Shown here: positions 7,960-15,336 of the stretch, one piece after another | Position numbering within the stretch: the stretch's first letter is position 1 | Layout: each line of letters opens with the position of its first letter | Source of the DNA: Oscillospiraceae bacterium | GTDB lineage: Bacteria; Bacillota; Clostridia; Oscillospirales; Acutalibacteraceae | Assembly (NCBI GenBank): GCA_028697255.1 | Contig: JAQVFM010000014.1 | Coordinates: 1 to 36,297 of the forward strand | DNA length: 36,297 nt | Direction: 5' to 3' | Translations under genes and position numbers: made by a program | The notes under the pieces: generated by a model | What the model was told of the DNA's origin: nothing | Database searches by the model: none | What the model saw: only the letters and a program-made list of their open reading frames with translations

Positions 7960-9070
7960 CATGTTACAGGTTGCAGTATTATTGCTTTGCTGTTCCGGAT
8001 GTTGGGATTCAAAAGATATAAATGATAAGGCCATCCTTGCAACGGTTTTGCTTGATAAGCAAAATGGCAATTATGTTTTTTATGTTGAGGTTGCCCATAC
8101 AGATAGAAGCGGCGGTCCTGAAGGGCAGAGTGCGAGCCCCGAAAAGTTCACAATAATAAGAGGTGAGGGCAAGACTTTAATTGAGGCACGGGATGAATTG
8201 GACAGGCGTTTAAAATATCCCATTTATATTAGCGCCGTAAGATCACTTATCATAACGCAAAATTTCGCGCGGGAAGATATTGCCGAGTATTTTAATCGTT
8301 TGCGTGCTGATGTTGAATACCGAAAAAAGGTGATTTCGGTAACTACAGACGCCGATCCCGAAGAGCTTTTGAACATTTTCGGAAGAGAAGAGTCGGTTGG
8401 ATTATATATAGAAAAAACATTAGATCAAATGACAAGCTACCGGCAGATGATCCGCCGTTCGTCCTCAATTTTTATTGAAAGCTTATCCAGCAAATATTGC
8501 GGATTTTTAATACCTGATATCGGGATTAATCAAAACATGATTGATGTTAAAGGCTTTTCTGTTGTTTTAGGCAGCAAGGTTGTTGGTTTTATTCCGGCAA
8601 ACGAATGGAACGGTATTATTTTTATTAATGCAGGAAGGCCGGAGATTGAGTATGTTATACCTTTTGAAGATAAGATGTTGACTTTCCTTATATCGCTCAA
8701 TAACAGGGATATTAAGCCAACGTATAAAAATGGTATTGTAAAATTTGATTTAAAGTTTGATTTTAAAGCCGAGCTTCAGTACACGAGCGGTCGCTGCCCT
8801 TGTAAATTTACAGAAAAACAATTCGATCAAATGTCTGATATCATAACTTCGGTATTAAAAAAGGATATTGAAGATGCAATAAATACTTCACAAAGAAAAT
8901 TTGGCGGCGATTATTTTGATTTTAACAGAAGATTCCATGCCGCATATCCCACGCAGTATCATAAAATGTCGTGGGACAAGGCTTATTCAAAAGCAGAGTT
9001 TAATGTGCAAGTAAAGGTTAAGACAAAAGAACTAAAAATGTTTGACTATAGAGCGCATGGGGCGGAATAG
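7940..9070 (+). CDS. Spore germination receptor C subunit (GerAC-family lipoprotein)
   Basis: The product is 376 residues, the usual GerAC length. The GTG start at 7940 follows AAGGTG by seven bases. A short hydrophobic signal ends in the lipobox CSGC with lipidation Cys21, followed by the family signature GCWDSKDINDKA. The body shows the GerAC pattern, including ending on a domain that begins around FDLKFDFKAELQY. In the family the mature protein is anchored to the outer face of the spore inner membrane and is needed for receptor function. It overlaps the B subunit gene and is 14 bases ahead of the A subunit gene, so the three are one operon. Confidence 0.94.
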   Translation: MHKKIISMLQVAVLLLCCSGCWDSKDINDKAILATVLLDKQNGNYVFYVEVAHTDRSGGPEGQSASPEKFTIIRGEGKTLIEARDELDRRLKYPIYISAVRSLIITQNFAREDIAEYFNRLRADVEYRKKVISVTTDADPEELLNIFGREESVGLYIEKTLDQMTSYRQMIRRSSSIFIESLSSKYCGFLIPDIGINQNMIDVKGFSVVLGSKVVGFIPANEWNGIIFINAGRPEIEYVIPFEDKMLTFLISLNNRDIKPTYKNGIVKFDLKFDFKAELQYTSGRCPCKFTEKQFDQMSDIITSVLKKDIEDAINTSQRKFGGDYFDFNRRFHAAYPTQYHKMSWDKAYSKAEFNVQVKVKTKELKMFDYRAHGAE

Positions 9071-9084
9071 AAAAGAGGTCTATT

Positions 9085-10533
9085 ATGAGCAATGCCGAGC
9101 AAAGATTTAACCAGCTGACAAATTATTTAATAAAACAAAACCTTGATATGTCTCAGCGTGAAATCCCATTTGAGGGCGGCAGGCTTAGAATCTTTTTTAT
9201 AAAGCAAATTATTGATGTCCCGCTGCTTTCTCAAAATGTTATTAGACCTCTTATTAATAACTGCGCCCGCTCAAAAAAGCCAATCACCGCAGAACATGCG
9301 CTTAACCGAATTCTTTTTTCATCCGTCTGCAGTGTGTCAAAAGACGATGCGGCAATTGTGGATCTATTATTGTCGGGCAACGTCGTAATACTTTTTTCAA
9401 ACGACGAGCAGTATCTTATTGTCAAGCTTAAAAGAATTGAGCACCGAAATATTTCAGAACCCGAAATTGAATACTCTTTGCGCGGCTCAAAAGATTGCTT
9501 TATAGAAAATTTGGATGTCAACATTTCCCTGATACGGTATCGTATCAAAGACAACATGTTGAGATTAAAAATGATTGATGTAGGCAAGCGTACCAAAACC
9601 CGTATCGCTATCGTATACATTGAGGACATTGCAAGTGACGTCCTTGTGGGAGAAATACAAAAGCGCATAGAGGATATCAATATCGACGGAATAGTTGATT
9701 CGGGCGAGATTCAAGAGTTTTTGCTTAATAAAAAGTTTAGTCTGTTCCCTCAAATGGGTCTGGTTGAACGGTCTGACTTTGCCTGCCGGCTGCTGCTTGG
9801 CGGGCGTGTTATTACGCTGGTTGACGGAAGTGCACTGGCGCTGTCTGCTCCGGCAACATTTCTTGAGTTTTTTTATTCGTGTGATGATTGTTACGAAAAC
9901 AAATTTTTTGGTATGTTTATGCGTATCATTCGTTATATATCACTTTTTGCTGCCCTGACAGCTTCAAGCTTATATGTTGCATTAACATCCTTTCATACCG
10001 ATGCGCTGCCGTCCGATTATGCAATCCTGCTTGCCGAGATGAATGCCGCCGTCCCCTTTCCATCGGTTGTCGGCGCATTTCTTGTTGAGTTTTTAATGGA
10101 AATAATTAGAGAATCTTTGCTTAGGGTGCCCAGGCGTATAGGCTCGGCTATCGGTGTTGTAGGCGCCATTGTAATCGGGCAGGCGGCAATTTCATCCGGG
10201 CTTTTCAGCCCACTGCTCTTAATTATCGCTTCCTTATCACTGCTTACATCCTTTGTTGTGCCGGATTATACTCTTGTTAATGCCGTGCGCATACTCAAAT
10301 TTATATTGTTATTATTCACATGTTTATTCGGGTTTTACGGATTTTCAATATTTATGTGTCTTATACTTGCCGAATTAGTATCAATTAACAGCTTCGGATT
10401 ACCTTATATGGTACCCTTAGCACCTTTTAACCGATACGATTTTTTTCGTGCGTTTATGGAAAATAATACAATATCGCCCTTTAGAAAAAAATATATGCAT
10501 AACAAAAACAGGAAAAGAACGAGAAAAATTTAG
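9085..10533 (+). CDS. Spore germination receptor A subunit (GerAA family)
   Basis: The product is 482 residues, matching classical GerAA in length. AGAGG lies shortly before the ATG. A soluble N-terminal region (residues 1 to about 270) is followed by a membrane domain of four to five helices from about 275 to 440, and then a basic tail. Conserved family stretches include the linker leading into the first membrane helix and the segment PFPSVVGAFLVEFLMEIIRE. GerAA subunits have been proposed to form oligomeric ion channels that open after germinant binding to the B subunit. The B-C-A order here differs from the usual A-B-C or A-C-B. I see no strong terminator after the stop codon. Confidence 0.94.
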   Translation: MSNAEQRFNQLTNYLIKQNLDMSQREIPFEGGRLRIFFIKQIIDVPLLSQNVIRPLINNCARSKKPITAEHALNRILFSSVCSVSKDDAAIVDLLLSGNVVILFSNDEQYLIVKLKRIEHRNISEPEIEYSLRGSKDCFIENLDVNISLIRYRIKDNMLRLKMIDVGKRTKTRIAIVYIEDIASDVLVGEIQKRIEDINIDGIVDSGEIQEFLLNKKFSLFPQMGLVERSDFACRLLLGGRVITLVDGSALALSAPATFLEFFYSCDDCYENKFFGMFMRIIRYISLFAALTASSLYVALTSFHTDALPSDYAILLAEMNAAVPFPSVVGAFLVEFLMEIIRESLLRVPRRIGSAIGVVGAIVIGQAAISSGLFSPLLLIIASLSLLTSFVVPDYTLVNAVRILKFILLLFTCLFGFYGFSIFMCLILAELVSINSFGLPYMVPLAPFNRYDFFRAFMENNTISPFRKKYMHNKNRKRTRKI

Positions 10534-10629
10534 CCGAATTTTACTGTAATTCAAGATTTGATGTGATATAATATAAAAATATTTCTGGGTGATTCGATAT
10601 CTAATTAACCAAGTCGAATAAAATGGTGT

Positions 10630-10654
10630 GGGCGGATACGGAATCCCCCCTACG
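10630..10654 (-). repeat. GTAGGG-palindrome repeat copy
   Basis: On the minus strand the copy starts CGTAGGG, followed by an imperfect palindrome built on GGATTCC and ATCCGCCC. It matches the GTAGGGG elements in the manA leader at its first seven bases and in its overall layout. Confidence 0.6.
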
Positions 10655-10700
10655 ATAATCAAATATAGAAACACCCCGCCCCGGGTGACGAAAACAGGAG

Positions 10701-10722
10701 GGCGGGATGCCCTCATCCCGCC
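10701..10722. repeat. Perfect GC-rich palindrome
   Basis: The arms GGCGGGATG (10701-10709) and CATCCCGCC (10714-10722) are perfect complements around CCCT. No T-run follows, so it is not a standard terminator. Confidence 0.75.
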
Positions 10723-10768
10723 GATAAAAATCTTTTAAATCATGATATACCAAAAACCACAAATATAC

Positions 10769-10795
10769 GGCGCGATGGGGGCATCGTGCCCTACG
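10769..10795 (-). repeat. GTAGGG-palindrome repeat copy
   Basis: GGCGCGATG (10769-10777) pairs with CATCGTGCC (10782-10790), with one G-T wobble. CCCTACG follows, i.e. CGTAGGG on the minus strand. This copy links the GTAGGG family with the GGCGNGATG hairpin family. Confidence 0.65.
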
Positions 10796-10843
10796 GTTAA
10801 AAAAACGTGTTCCACTCAAAATGTTTGGTACGCCTAAGCAATC

Positions 10844-10870
10844 GGAACGCCGAGGACGGCATTCCCTACA
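10844..10870 (-). repeat. GTAGGG-palindrome repeat copy
   Basis: GGAACGCCG (10844-10852) pairs with CGGCATTCC (10857-10865) apart from one position. The outer tag on the minus strand is TGTAGGG. The GGAACG arm also recurs in the large hairpin at 31118-31159. Confidence 0.6.
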
Positions 10871-10950
10871 GATTCCTTGATTTGGTTTTTGGTGCACAAC
10901 GTTGTACGATAAATGGATCTTTAAAATAATATAAAACGGAGGTAATTTTG

Positions 10951-11778
10951 TTGAAATTTAAGTATTTGGGAACGGCTGCCGCAGAGGGCTGGCCGGCAAT
11001 GTTTTGTGAATGTGACCATTGCAAAAGGGCGAAAAAAAGCGGCGGGAGAAATATCAGAACACGCTCACAGGCGGTTATTGATGAAAAGCTGTTAATTGAT
11101 TTTCCTGCAGACACTTATATGCATGTGTTAAATTTCGGTCTTGATTTGACAAAAATTCATTCCTGCATTATAACGCATAATCACAGTGACCATTTTTATC
11201 CGGCAGACTTTGGAATGCGCCGAAAGGGTTTTGCACATTTATCCTGTGACAGGCCGCTTAACATATACGGCACTTCTCCTGCTTTAAATCAGGCAACAGA
11301 AATCATCAACAAGAGTCTTAGTGATGAGAAAAGGGTATTGTTCAATAAAATAACTGCATTTGTTCCGTTTGTTATACAGGAATACACTATTACACCGTTA
11401 GCCGCAAACCATGACAACCGATGCGAGCCTGTTTTCTTTATAATCAGCAACGGTGTACATACAATTCTCTATGCCAATGATACGGGTTATTTCCCCGAAA
11501 AGACATGGCAGTATTTGAAAACGTATAAGCCGCGTTTCGATTTTGTCTCTTTGGACTGTACGTCGGGGCTTTTAGATTGCAGAGATGGGCACATGGGCTT
11601 TAGCACAAATATTGAAGTTAAGCAGCGTCTAAATATGTTAGGCTGCACGAACGAAAAAACAATCTATTGTGTCAACCATTTTTCGCATAACGGGCGGGCG
11701 ATCTACGATGAGCTGGTTCCAATTGCACAAAAACACGATTTTTTGGTATCCTACGACAAAATGACGATTGATTTGTGA
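10951..11778 (+). CDS. PhnP-like metallo-beta-lactamase-fold phosphodiesterase
   Basis: The product is 275 residues. Two TTG codons follow GGAGG (10938-10942); the second, at 10951, has the better spacing and gives MKFKYLGTAA. The metal-binding HNHSDH motif is at 76-81. A CxCxxC set (C19, C21, C24) matches the structural zinc site of PhnP. PhnP-type enzymes hydrolyse cyclic phosphodiesters such as 5-phosphoribosyl 1,2-cyclic phosphate. No other phosphonate (phn) gene is near, so a role in C-P lyase metabolism is not supported, and a general cyclic phosphodiesterase or phosphatase activity is equally possible. The stop codon lies only a few bases before the TGTTAA operator cluster of the sugar operon. 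Its own transcription probably starts in the repeat region upstream. Confidence 0.85.
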   Translation: MKFKYLGTAAAEGWPAMFCECDHCKRAKKSGGRNIRTRSQAVIDEKLLIDFPADTYMHVLNFGLDLTKIHSCIITHNHSDHFYPADFGMRRKGFAHLSCDRPLNIYGTSPALNQATEIINKSLSDEKRVLFNKITAFVPFVIQEYTITPLAANHDNRCEPVFFIISNGVHTILYANDTGYFPEKTWQYLKTYKPRFDFVSLDCTSGLLDCRDGHMGFSTNIEVKQRLNMLGCTNEKTIYCVNHFSHNGRAIYDELVPIAQKHDFLVSYDKMTIDL

Positions 11779-11780
11779 GT

Positions 11781-11826
11781 TTTAACATCGTTAGTGTTAA
11801 ATAATAACACTTTATGTTAATTAACA
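11781..11826. promoter_or_regulatory. Cluster of TGTTAA palindromes, candidate DeoR operator of the sugar operon
   Basis: Three overlapping inverted repeats are visible: TTTAACA and TGTTAAA (11781-11801, 7-base spacer), GTGTTA and TAACAC (11794-11810, 5-base spacer), and the perfect 12-mer TGTTAATTAACA (11815-11826). A TTGACA follows at 11835-11840, but no good -10 box stands 16-18 bases after it. The 219 bases between the hydrolase stop and the start at 11998 hold no gene. The same half-sites occur at the deoR promoter (18731-18770). Confidence 0.7.
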
Positions 11827-11997
11827 ATTAAAATTTGACATTGATGTTTGAATCTGTTGTAGCAATTTACACTGGAAAAATAAATTTAATTGAAGTATGA
11901 TATATTATAGAATTAATACTCACTGAATAATACCGTTTGCGATCGATATTATCTTTAAACACTCATTAATGAGGCTTGCGGAAAGGCACGATTAAAT

Positions 11998-13218
11998 ATG
12001 GGCGGCACATTTGTACAATATGGAGCAGGCAATATCGGACGGGGGTTTTTAGGGCAGGTTTTCGGCGAGGCAGGATATGAAATTAAGTTTATTGATGTTA
12101 ATCCCGATATTATCAATGAGATGAACAAAGAAAACAAGTATCCTATAAATATTATATCTCGTCATAACCCCCGCGAAGTATGGATTAAAAACGTAAGCTG
12201 TGTCAACGGGCTTGACGAGCAAGCGGTAGCACTTGCGATATCCAATGCCGATATCATGGCAGTTTCTGTCGGAGTTAACATACTGCCGCGAATTGTGAAA
12301 AATTTAGTTAAAGGCTTTAGATTGAGATGGGCGCAAAACAACTTGAAACCTCTTGATATTATCATTGCTGAAAATTTGATTGATGCAGACAGTATGTTGC
12401 GCGGGCTTATAACCGACATTTTATCTGATGATGAGCAAATATTGTTCGAAAAAACAATTGGGCTTGTCGAGTCATCAGTAGGTCGCATGGTTCCGGTAAT
12501 GACCAGCGAAATGTCACGCGGTAATATCTTAAGAGTTTGTGTAGAAAATTATTGTGAATTGCCGGTTGACAAATCGGCTTTCAAAGGCGAAGTTCCCCAA
12601 ATACCGCATCTTCACCCGTTTGAACCGTTTGAATTTTTTATCAAACGAAAGCTGTATATACATAACATGGGCCATGCACTTGCTGCTTATTTAGGGTTTG
12701 TTTACGGGTATGATTATGTTTGGCAGGCAATTGAAAACCCCTATATAAAGCTCATTGTGCAAAGAGCGATGACCGAGTCGGGCACGGCACTGTCAAAGCA
12801 ATTTTCTGTGCCGCTTAGCGGTATACTTGAGCATATATCCGATTTGCTGTTGCGCTTTGCAAACCGTGAGCTTGGCGATACCGTATCCCGAGTCGGAAGA
12901 GATGTTTTAAGAAAATTAAGGTCGACAGACAGATTTGTCGGCGCAATTAACATGTGTAACGGTCAATCAGTCAATTCTCTGTATATTCCTGTCGGGATTG
13001 CCGCCGCATTATTGTTTGCAGGCTCAAGTGATACCACTGCAATAGAAGATGCTGATACTGTTTTAGTAAATACTTGTGGTCTTGAAAAAGATTCGGCAGA
13101 ATTTAACATTATCAAAGATTATTATGGTTTGCTGATTAAAAACATAAAACCCGACAAACTTTTGAGTCAAATAGAGGGTCGCCAGGAAATACAATTTAGC
13201 AAAAAAGTTATTATATAA
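11998..13218 (+). CDS. Mannitol-1-phosphate 5-dehydrogenase-like polyol-phosphate dehydrogenase
   Basis: The product is 406 residues, close to MtlD (about 380). A nucleotide-binding motif GAGNIGRG lies at 9-16, immediately followed by the family's GFLGQVF stretch. The catalytic K-N-H pattern of the polyol dehydrogenase family is present as K218, N223 and H226, and ESGTAL and VGRDVLRKL match conserved C-terminal segments. Family members oxidise mannitol 1-phosphate to fructose 6-phosphate with NAD+, or act on altronate and fructuronate. The MtlD-type N-terminus and the neighbouring SorE-like gene favour a phosphorylated hexitol. No mannitol PTS gene is nearby, so the actual substrate is open. 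GAAAGG precedes the ATG by 11 bases. The gene opens the operon behind the TGTTAA operator cluster. Confidence 0.88.
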   Translation: MGGTFVQYGAGNIGRGFLGQVFGEAGYEIKFIDVNPDIINEMNKENKYPINIISRHNPREVWIKNVSCVNGLDEQAVALAISNADIMAVSVGVNILPRIVKNLVKGFRLRWAQNNLKPLDIIIAENLIDADSMLRGLITDILSDDEQILFEKTIGLVESSVGRMVPVMTSEMSRGNILRVCVENYCELPVDKSAFKGEVPQIPHLHPFEPFEFFIKRKLYIHNMGHALAAYLGFVYGYDYVWQAIENPYIKLIVQRAMTESGTALSKQFSVPLSGILEHISDLLLRFANRELGDTVSRVGRDVLRKLRSTDRFVGAINMCNGQSVNSLYIPVGIAAALLFAGSSDTTAIEDADTVLVNTCGLEKDSAEFNIIKDYYGLLIKNIKPDKLLSQIEGRQEIQFSKKVII

Positions 13219-13243
13219 TATTAATTCAGTTATACTGAAAAGT

Positions 13244-13272
13244 TTGATTAGAATGACTGAATATGATATACT
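13244..13272 (+). promoter_or_regulatory. Internal promoter ahead of the SorE-like gene
   Basis: TTGATT (13244-13249) and TATACT (13267-13272) are separated by exactly 17 bases. They lie in the 95-base gap between the MtlD-like and SorE-like genes. A small inverted repeat, TTCAGT and ACTGAA around TAT, lies just upstream at about 13225-13239. Confidence 0.55.
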
Positions 13273-13313
13273 TTATAAAGTGAGTTTGAACTATAAGACT
13301 GGAGGTTTACTTG

Positions 13314-14579
13314 TTGAAAACAAAAGCTGTACGCCTTTACGGTGCCAATGATTTGCGTCTTGAGGAGTTTGAATTGCCCGAAATTAAAGACGATGAAATT
13401 TTGGCAAGGATAATTACGGACAGTATTTGCATGTCCACATATAAAGCAACGATTCAGGGCCCAAAACATAAGCGTGTGCCGGATGACGTTGCTGAAAACC
13501 CTGTTATCGTAGGGCATGAATTTTGCGGGGATATTATAAAAGTCGGAAAGAATTGCGATAAAAAATATAAGGTCGGCAACAAGTTTGCGATACAACCTGC
13601 AATCAGTGATCCTGCCAATGTTCATGCAGCTCCGGGATATTCGTTTAAATACATAGGCGGAGCCGCTACATATGTCATTATTCCGAGTGTTGTAATGGAG
13701 CGCAACTGTTTGATGGATTATTCCGGCGAATCGTATTATATGGGATCTTTGGCCGAGCCCGTAAGCTGCATTGTCGGAGGATTTAATGTAAACTATCATA
13801 GCGACCCGGGAAGTTATGTTCATAAGATGGGCATTGTTGAGGGCGGAAAAATGGCGCTGCTTGCAGGCGTCGGTCCAATGGGGCTTGGTGCTATTGATTA
13901 CGCTATACATTGTGAACGCCGCCCGTCACTGTTAGTGGTTACCGATATTGATGATGCACGCCTCAAGCGTGCCGAGCAAATTTATACGGTTGAAGAGGCT
14001 GCAAAAAATGGCGTTGAACTGATATATGTGAATACATCCGGAATTGAAGACGTTTCCGGCAAACTTCGGGAGTTAACCGGCGGCACCGGCTTTGACGATG
14101 TGTATGTATACGCGCCTGTAAAAGCGTTGCTGCAGCAGGCAAGTGATATATTAGGATATGATGGTTGTCTCAATTTCTTTGCCGGGCCTACCGATCCTGC
14201 ATTTTCGGCGGAGTTCAATTTCTATAATGTTCATTATATGAACACCCATGTTGCCGCAAACAGCGGAGGAAACAATAATGATTTGCTTGAAGCTATTGAC
14301 AAAATATCGAAAGGCATCATAAATCCGTCACCAATGGTAACACATATCGGCGGGCTTGATGCCGTTATCGACACGACAAAAAACCTGCCCAAAATCCCCG
14401 GTGGCAAAAAGCTTATATATACGCAAATATCAATGCCGCTTACTGCGATTTCGGATTTCAGGGAGCTGGGAAAGACAGATAAGATGTTTTCTGATTTGGC
14501 AGACATTGTTGAGAAAAACAATGGTTTATGGTGTCTTGAAGCTGAAAAATATATATTAAAAAATGCAAAATCAATTTAG
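13314..14579 (+). CDS. L-sorbose-1-phosphate reductase-like zinc alcohol dehydrogenase (SorE family)
   Basis: The product is 421 residues. Two TTG codons follow GGAGG at 13301-13305; the second, at 13314, has the better spacing and gives MKTKAVRLYG. It is a medium-chain dehydrogenase with C39 in ICMSTYKA, the GHEFCGD motif (H68, E69) and EPVSC as the zinc-ligand regions, and the Rossmann segment beginning LLAGVGPMGLGAIDYA. The overall layout (KRVPDDVAENP, GYSFKYIGGAATYVIIP, DGCLNFFAGP, NFYNVHY) matches my recollection of SorE, which reduces L-sorbose 1-phosphate to D-glucitol 6-phosphate. Its place beside a second polyol-phosphate dehydrogenase fits hexitol or ketohexose phosphate interconversion. 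Exact substrate and direction are inferred from family resemblance. Confidence 0.87.
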   Translation: MKTKAVRLYGANDLRLEEFELPEIKDDEILARIITDSICMSTYKATIQGPKHKRVPDDVAENPVIVGHEFCGDIIKVGKNCDKKYKVGNKFAIQPAISDPANVHAAPGYSFKYIGGAATYVIIPSVVMERNCLMDYSGESYYMGSLAEPVSCIVGGFNVNYHSDPGSYVHKMGIVEGGKMALLAGVGPMGLGAIDYAIHCERRPSLLVVTDIDDARLKRAEQIYTVEEAAKNGVELIYVNTSGIEDVSGKLRELTGGTGFDDVYVYAPVKALLQQASDILGYDGCLNFFAGPTDPAFSAEFNFYNVHYMNTHVAANSGGNNNDLLEAIDKISKGIINPSPMVTHIGGLDAVIDTTKNLPKIPGGKKLIYTQISMPLTAISDFRELGKTDKMFSDLADIVEKNNGLWCLEAEKYILKNAKSI

Positions 14580-14609
14580 GTAAAAATTTATTACCGGAGG
14601 GGAATTCAT

Positions 14610-15263
14610 ATGAAAATCTTTATTGATACCGCAAATCCAAAAGAAATTAAAGACGCGTATGAGCTTGGCATTGTGGAGGGCGTCACTACCAACCCGTCAA
14701 TAATTGCGCGTGAGGGCAAAAAGTTTGAGGATGCAATTAAAGAAATCGCAGGCATTGTCGGAGATGATACATACATTTTCTGCGAGGTAATTTCTTTAAA
14801 GGCTGACGAAATGGTGAGCGAAGCACACGAAATATCCAAGCTTCATAGCAACACTATCATTAAAATACCGATGTGCGCCGAAGGATTAAAAGCAGTAAGC
14901 CGCCTTAAAAATGAGGGTATAAAAACATGTGTAACGCTGTGCTTTTCTGCCGGACAAGCATTGCTTGCGTCCAATGCAGGCGCTTCATTTGTCGCACCGT
15001 TTTTAGGCAGGGTAGACGATATTGGGTGGGACGGCTTGCAGCTTGTTTCGGAAATTGCAGAGATGTTTGCTATACAGGGCACTGAGACTCAGATAGTTGC
15101 AGCAAGCACCCGCAATCCGCTTCATGTAATCGGGCTTGCAAAGTGCGGTTGCGATATTGCTACCGTACCATATAAAATTATTATGCAGATGATAGAGCAC
15201 CCTTTGACCAAAAACGGGCTTGAAAAGTTTTTAAAAGACTGGGAATCAGTCCCGAAAAATTAA
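14610..15263 (+). CDS. tal: Small transaldolase (TalC/fructose-6-phosphate aldolase family)
   Basis: The product is 217 residues, the size of the small decameric transaldolase/FSA group. GGAGGGG precedes the ATG. VTTNPSI is at 25-31 and the Schiff-base lysine is K85 in IIKIPMC. Two positions separate transaldolase from fructose-6-phosphate aldolase: E. coli FSA has Gln59 and Tyr131, while transaldolases carry Glu and Phe. Here they are E59 and F131, so transaldolase activity (transfer of a dihydroxyacetone unit between sugar phosphates) is the better call. Long stretches such as PFLGRVDDIG and HPLT resemble Bacillus TalC. Within this operon it could feed hexose phosphates into or out of the pentose phosphate pathway. 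Confidence 0.92.
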   Translation: MKIFIDTANPKEIKDAYELGIVEGVTTNPSIIAREGKKFEDAIKEIAGIVGDDTYIFCEVISLKADEMVSEAHEISKLHSNTIIKIPMCAEGLKAVSRLKNEGIKTCVTLCFSAGQALLASNAGASFVAPFLGRVDDIGWDGLQLVSEIAEMFAIQGTETQIVAASTRNPLHVIGLAKCGCDIATVPYKIIMQMIEHPLTKNGLEKFLKDWESVPKN

Positions 15264-15280
15264 ATTTCAAAGCGGCGTTG

Positions 15281-15307
15281 TGGCGGGCATGTGATGTCCG
15301 CCATTTT
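15281..15307 (+). terminator. Intercistronic hairpin with short T-run
   Basis: TGGCGGGCAT (15281-15290) pairs with ATGTCCGCCA (15294-15303) with one G-T wobble and a 3-base loop, followed by TTTT. It lies between the transaldolase and aldolase/SDR genes. The T-run is short, so it is more likely an attenuating or mRNA-stabilising hairpin than a full stop. It belongs to the GGCG..ATG hairpin group. Confidence 0.5.
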
Positions 15308-15336
15308 CCAATGGATTTTAGAAAGGTGTGATTGTT

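Larger units (their letters stand above)
10534..10950. other. Non-coding region made largely of small palindromic repeats
   Basis: I see no credible gene in these 417 bases. The region holds at least four GC-rich palindromes (listed separately), and three of them end in the CCCTAC/GTAGGG tag. An extended -10 box, TGATATAAT at 10564-10572, lacks a good -35. The ribosome binding site of the downstream hydrolase (GGAGG at 10938-10942) closes the region. Confidence 0.75.

Noticed and set aside
10417-10897. Minus-strand frames in and after gerAA
   Set aside because: They run through palindromic repeats and have no recognisable domain or ribosome binding site.
11835-11863. Promoter built on TTGACA ahead of the MtlD-like gene
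   Set aside because: The -35 is perfect, but every -10 at 16-18 bases is poor, so I mention it only with the operator cluster.
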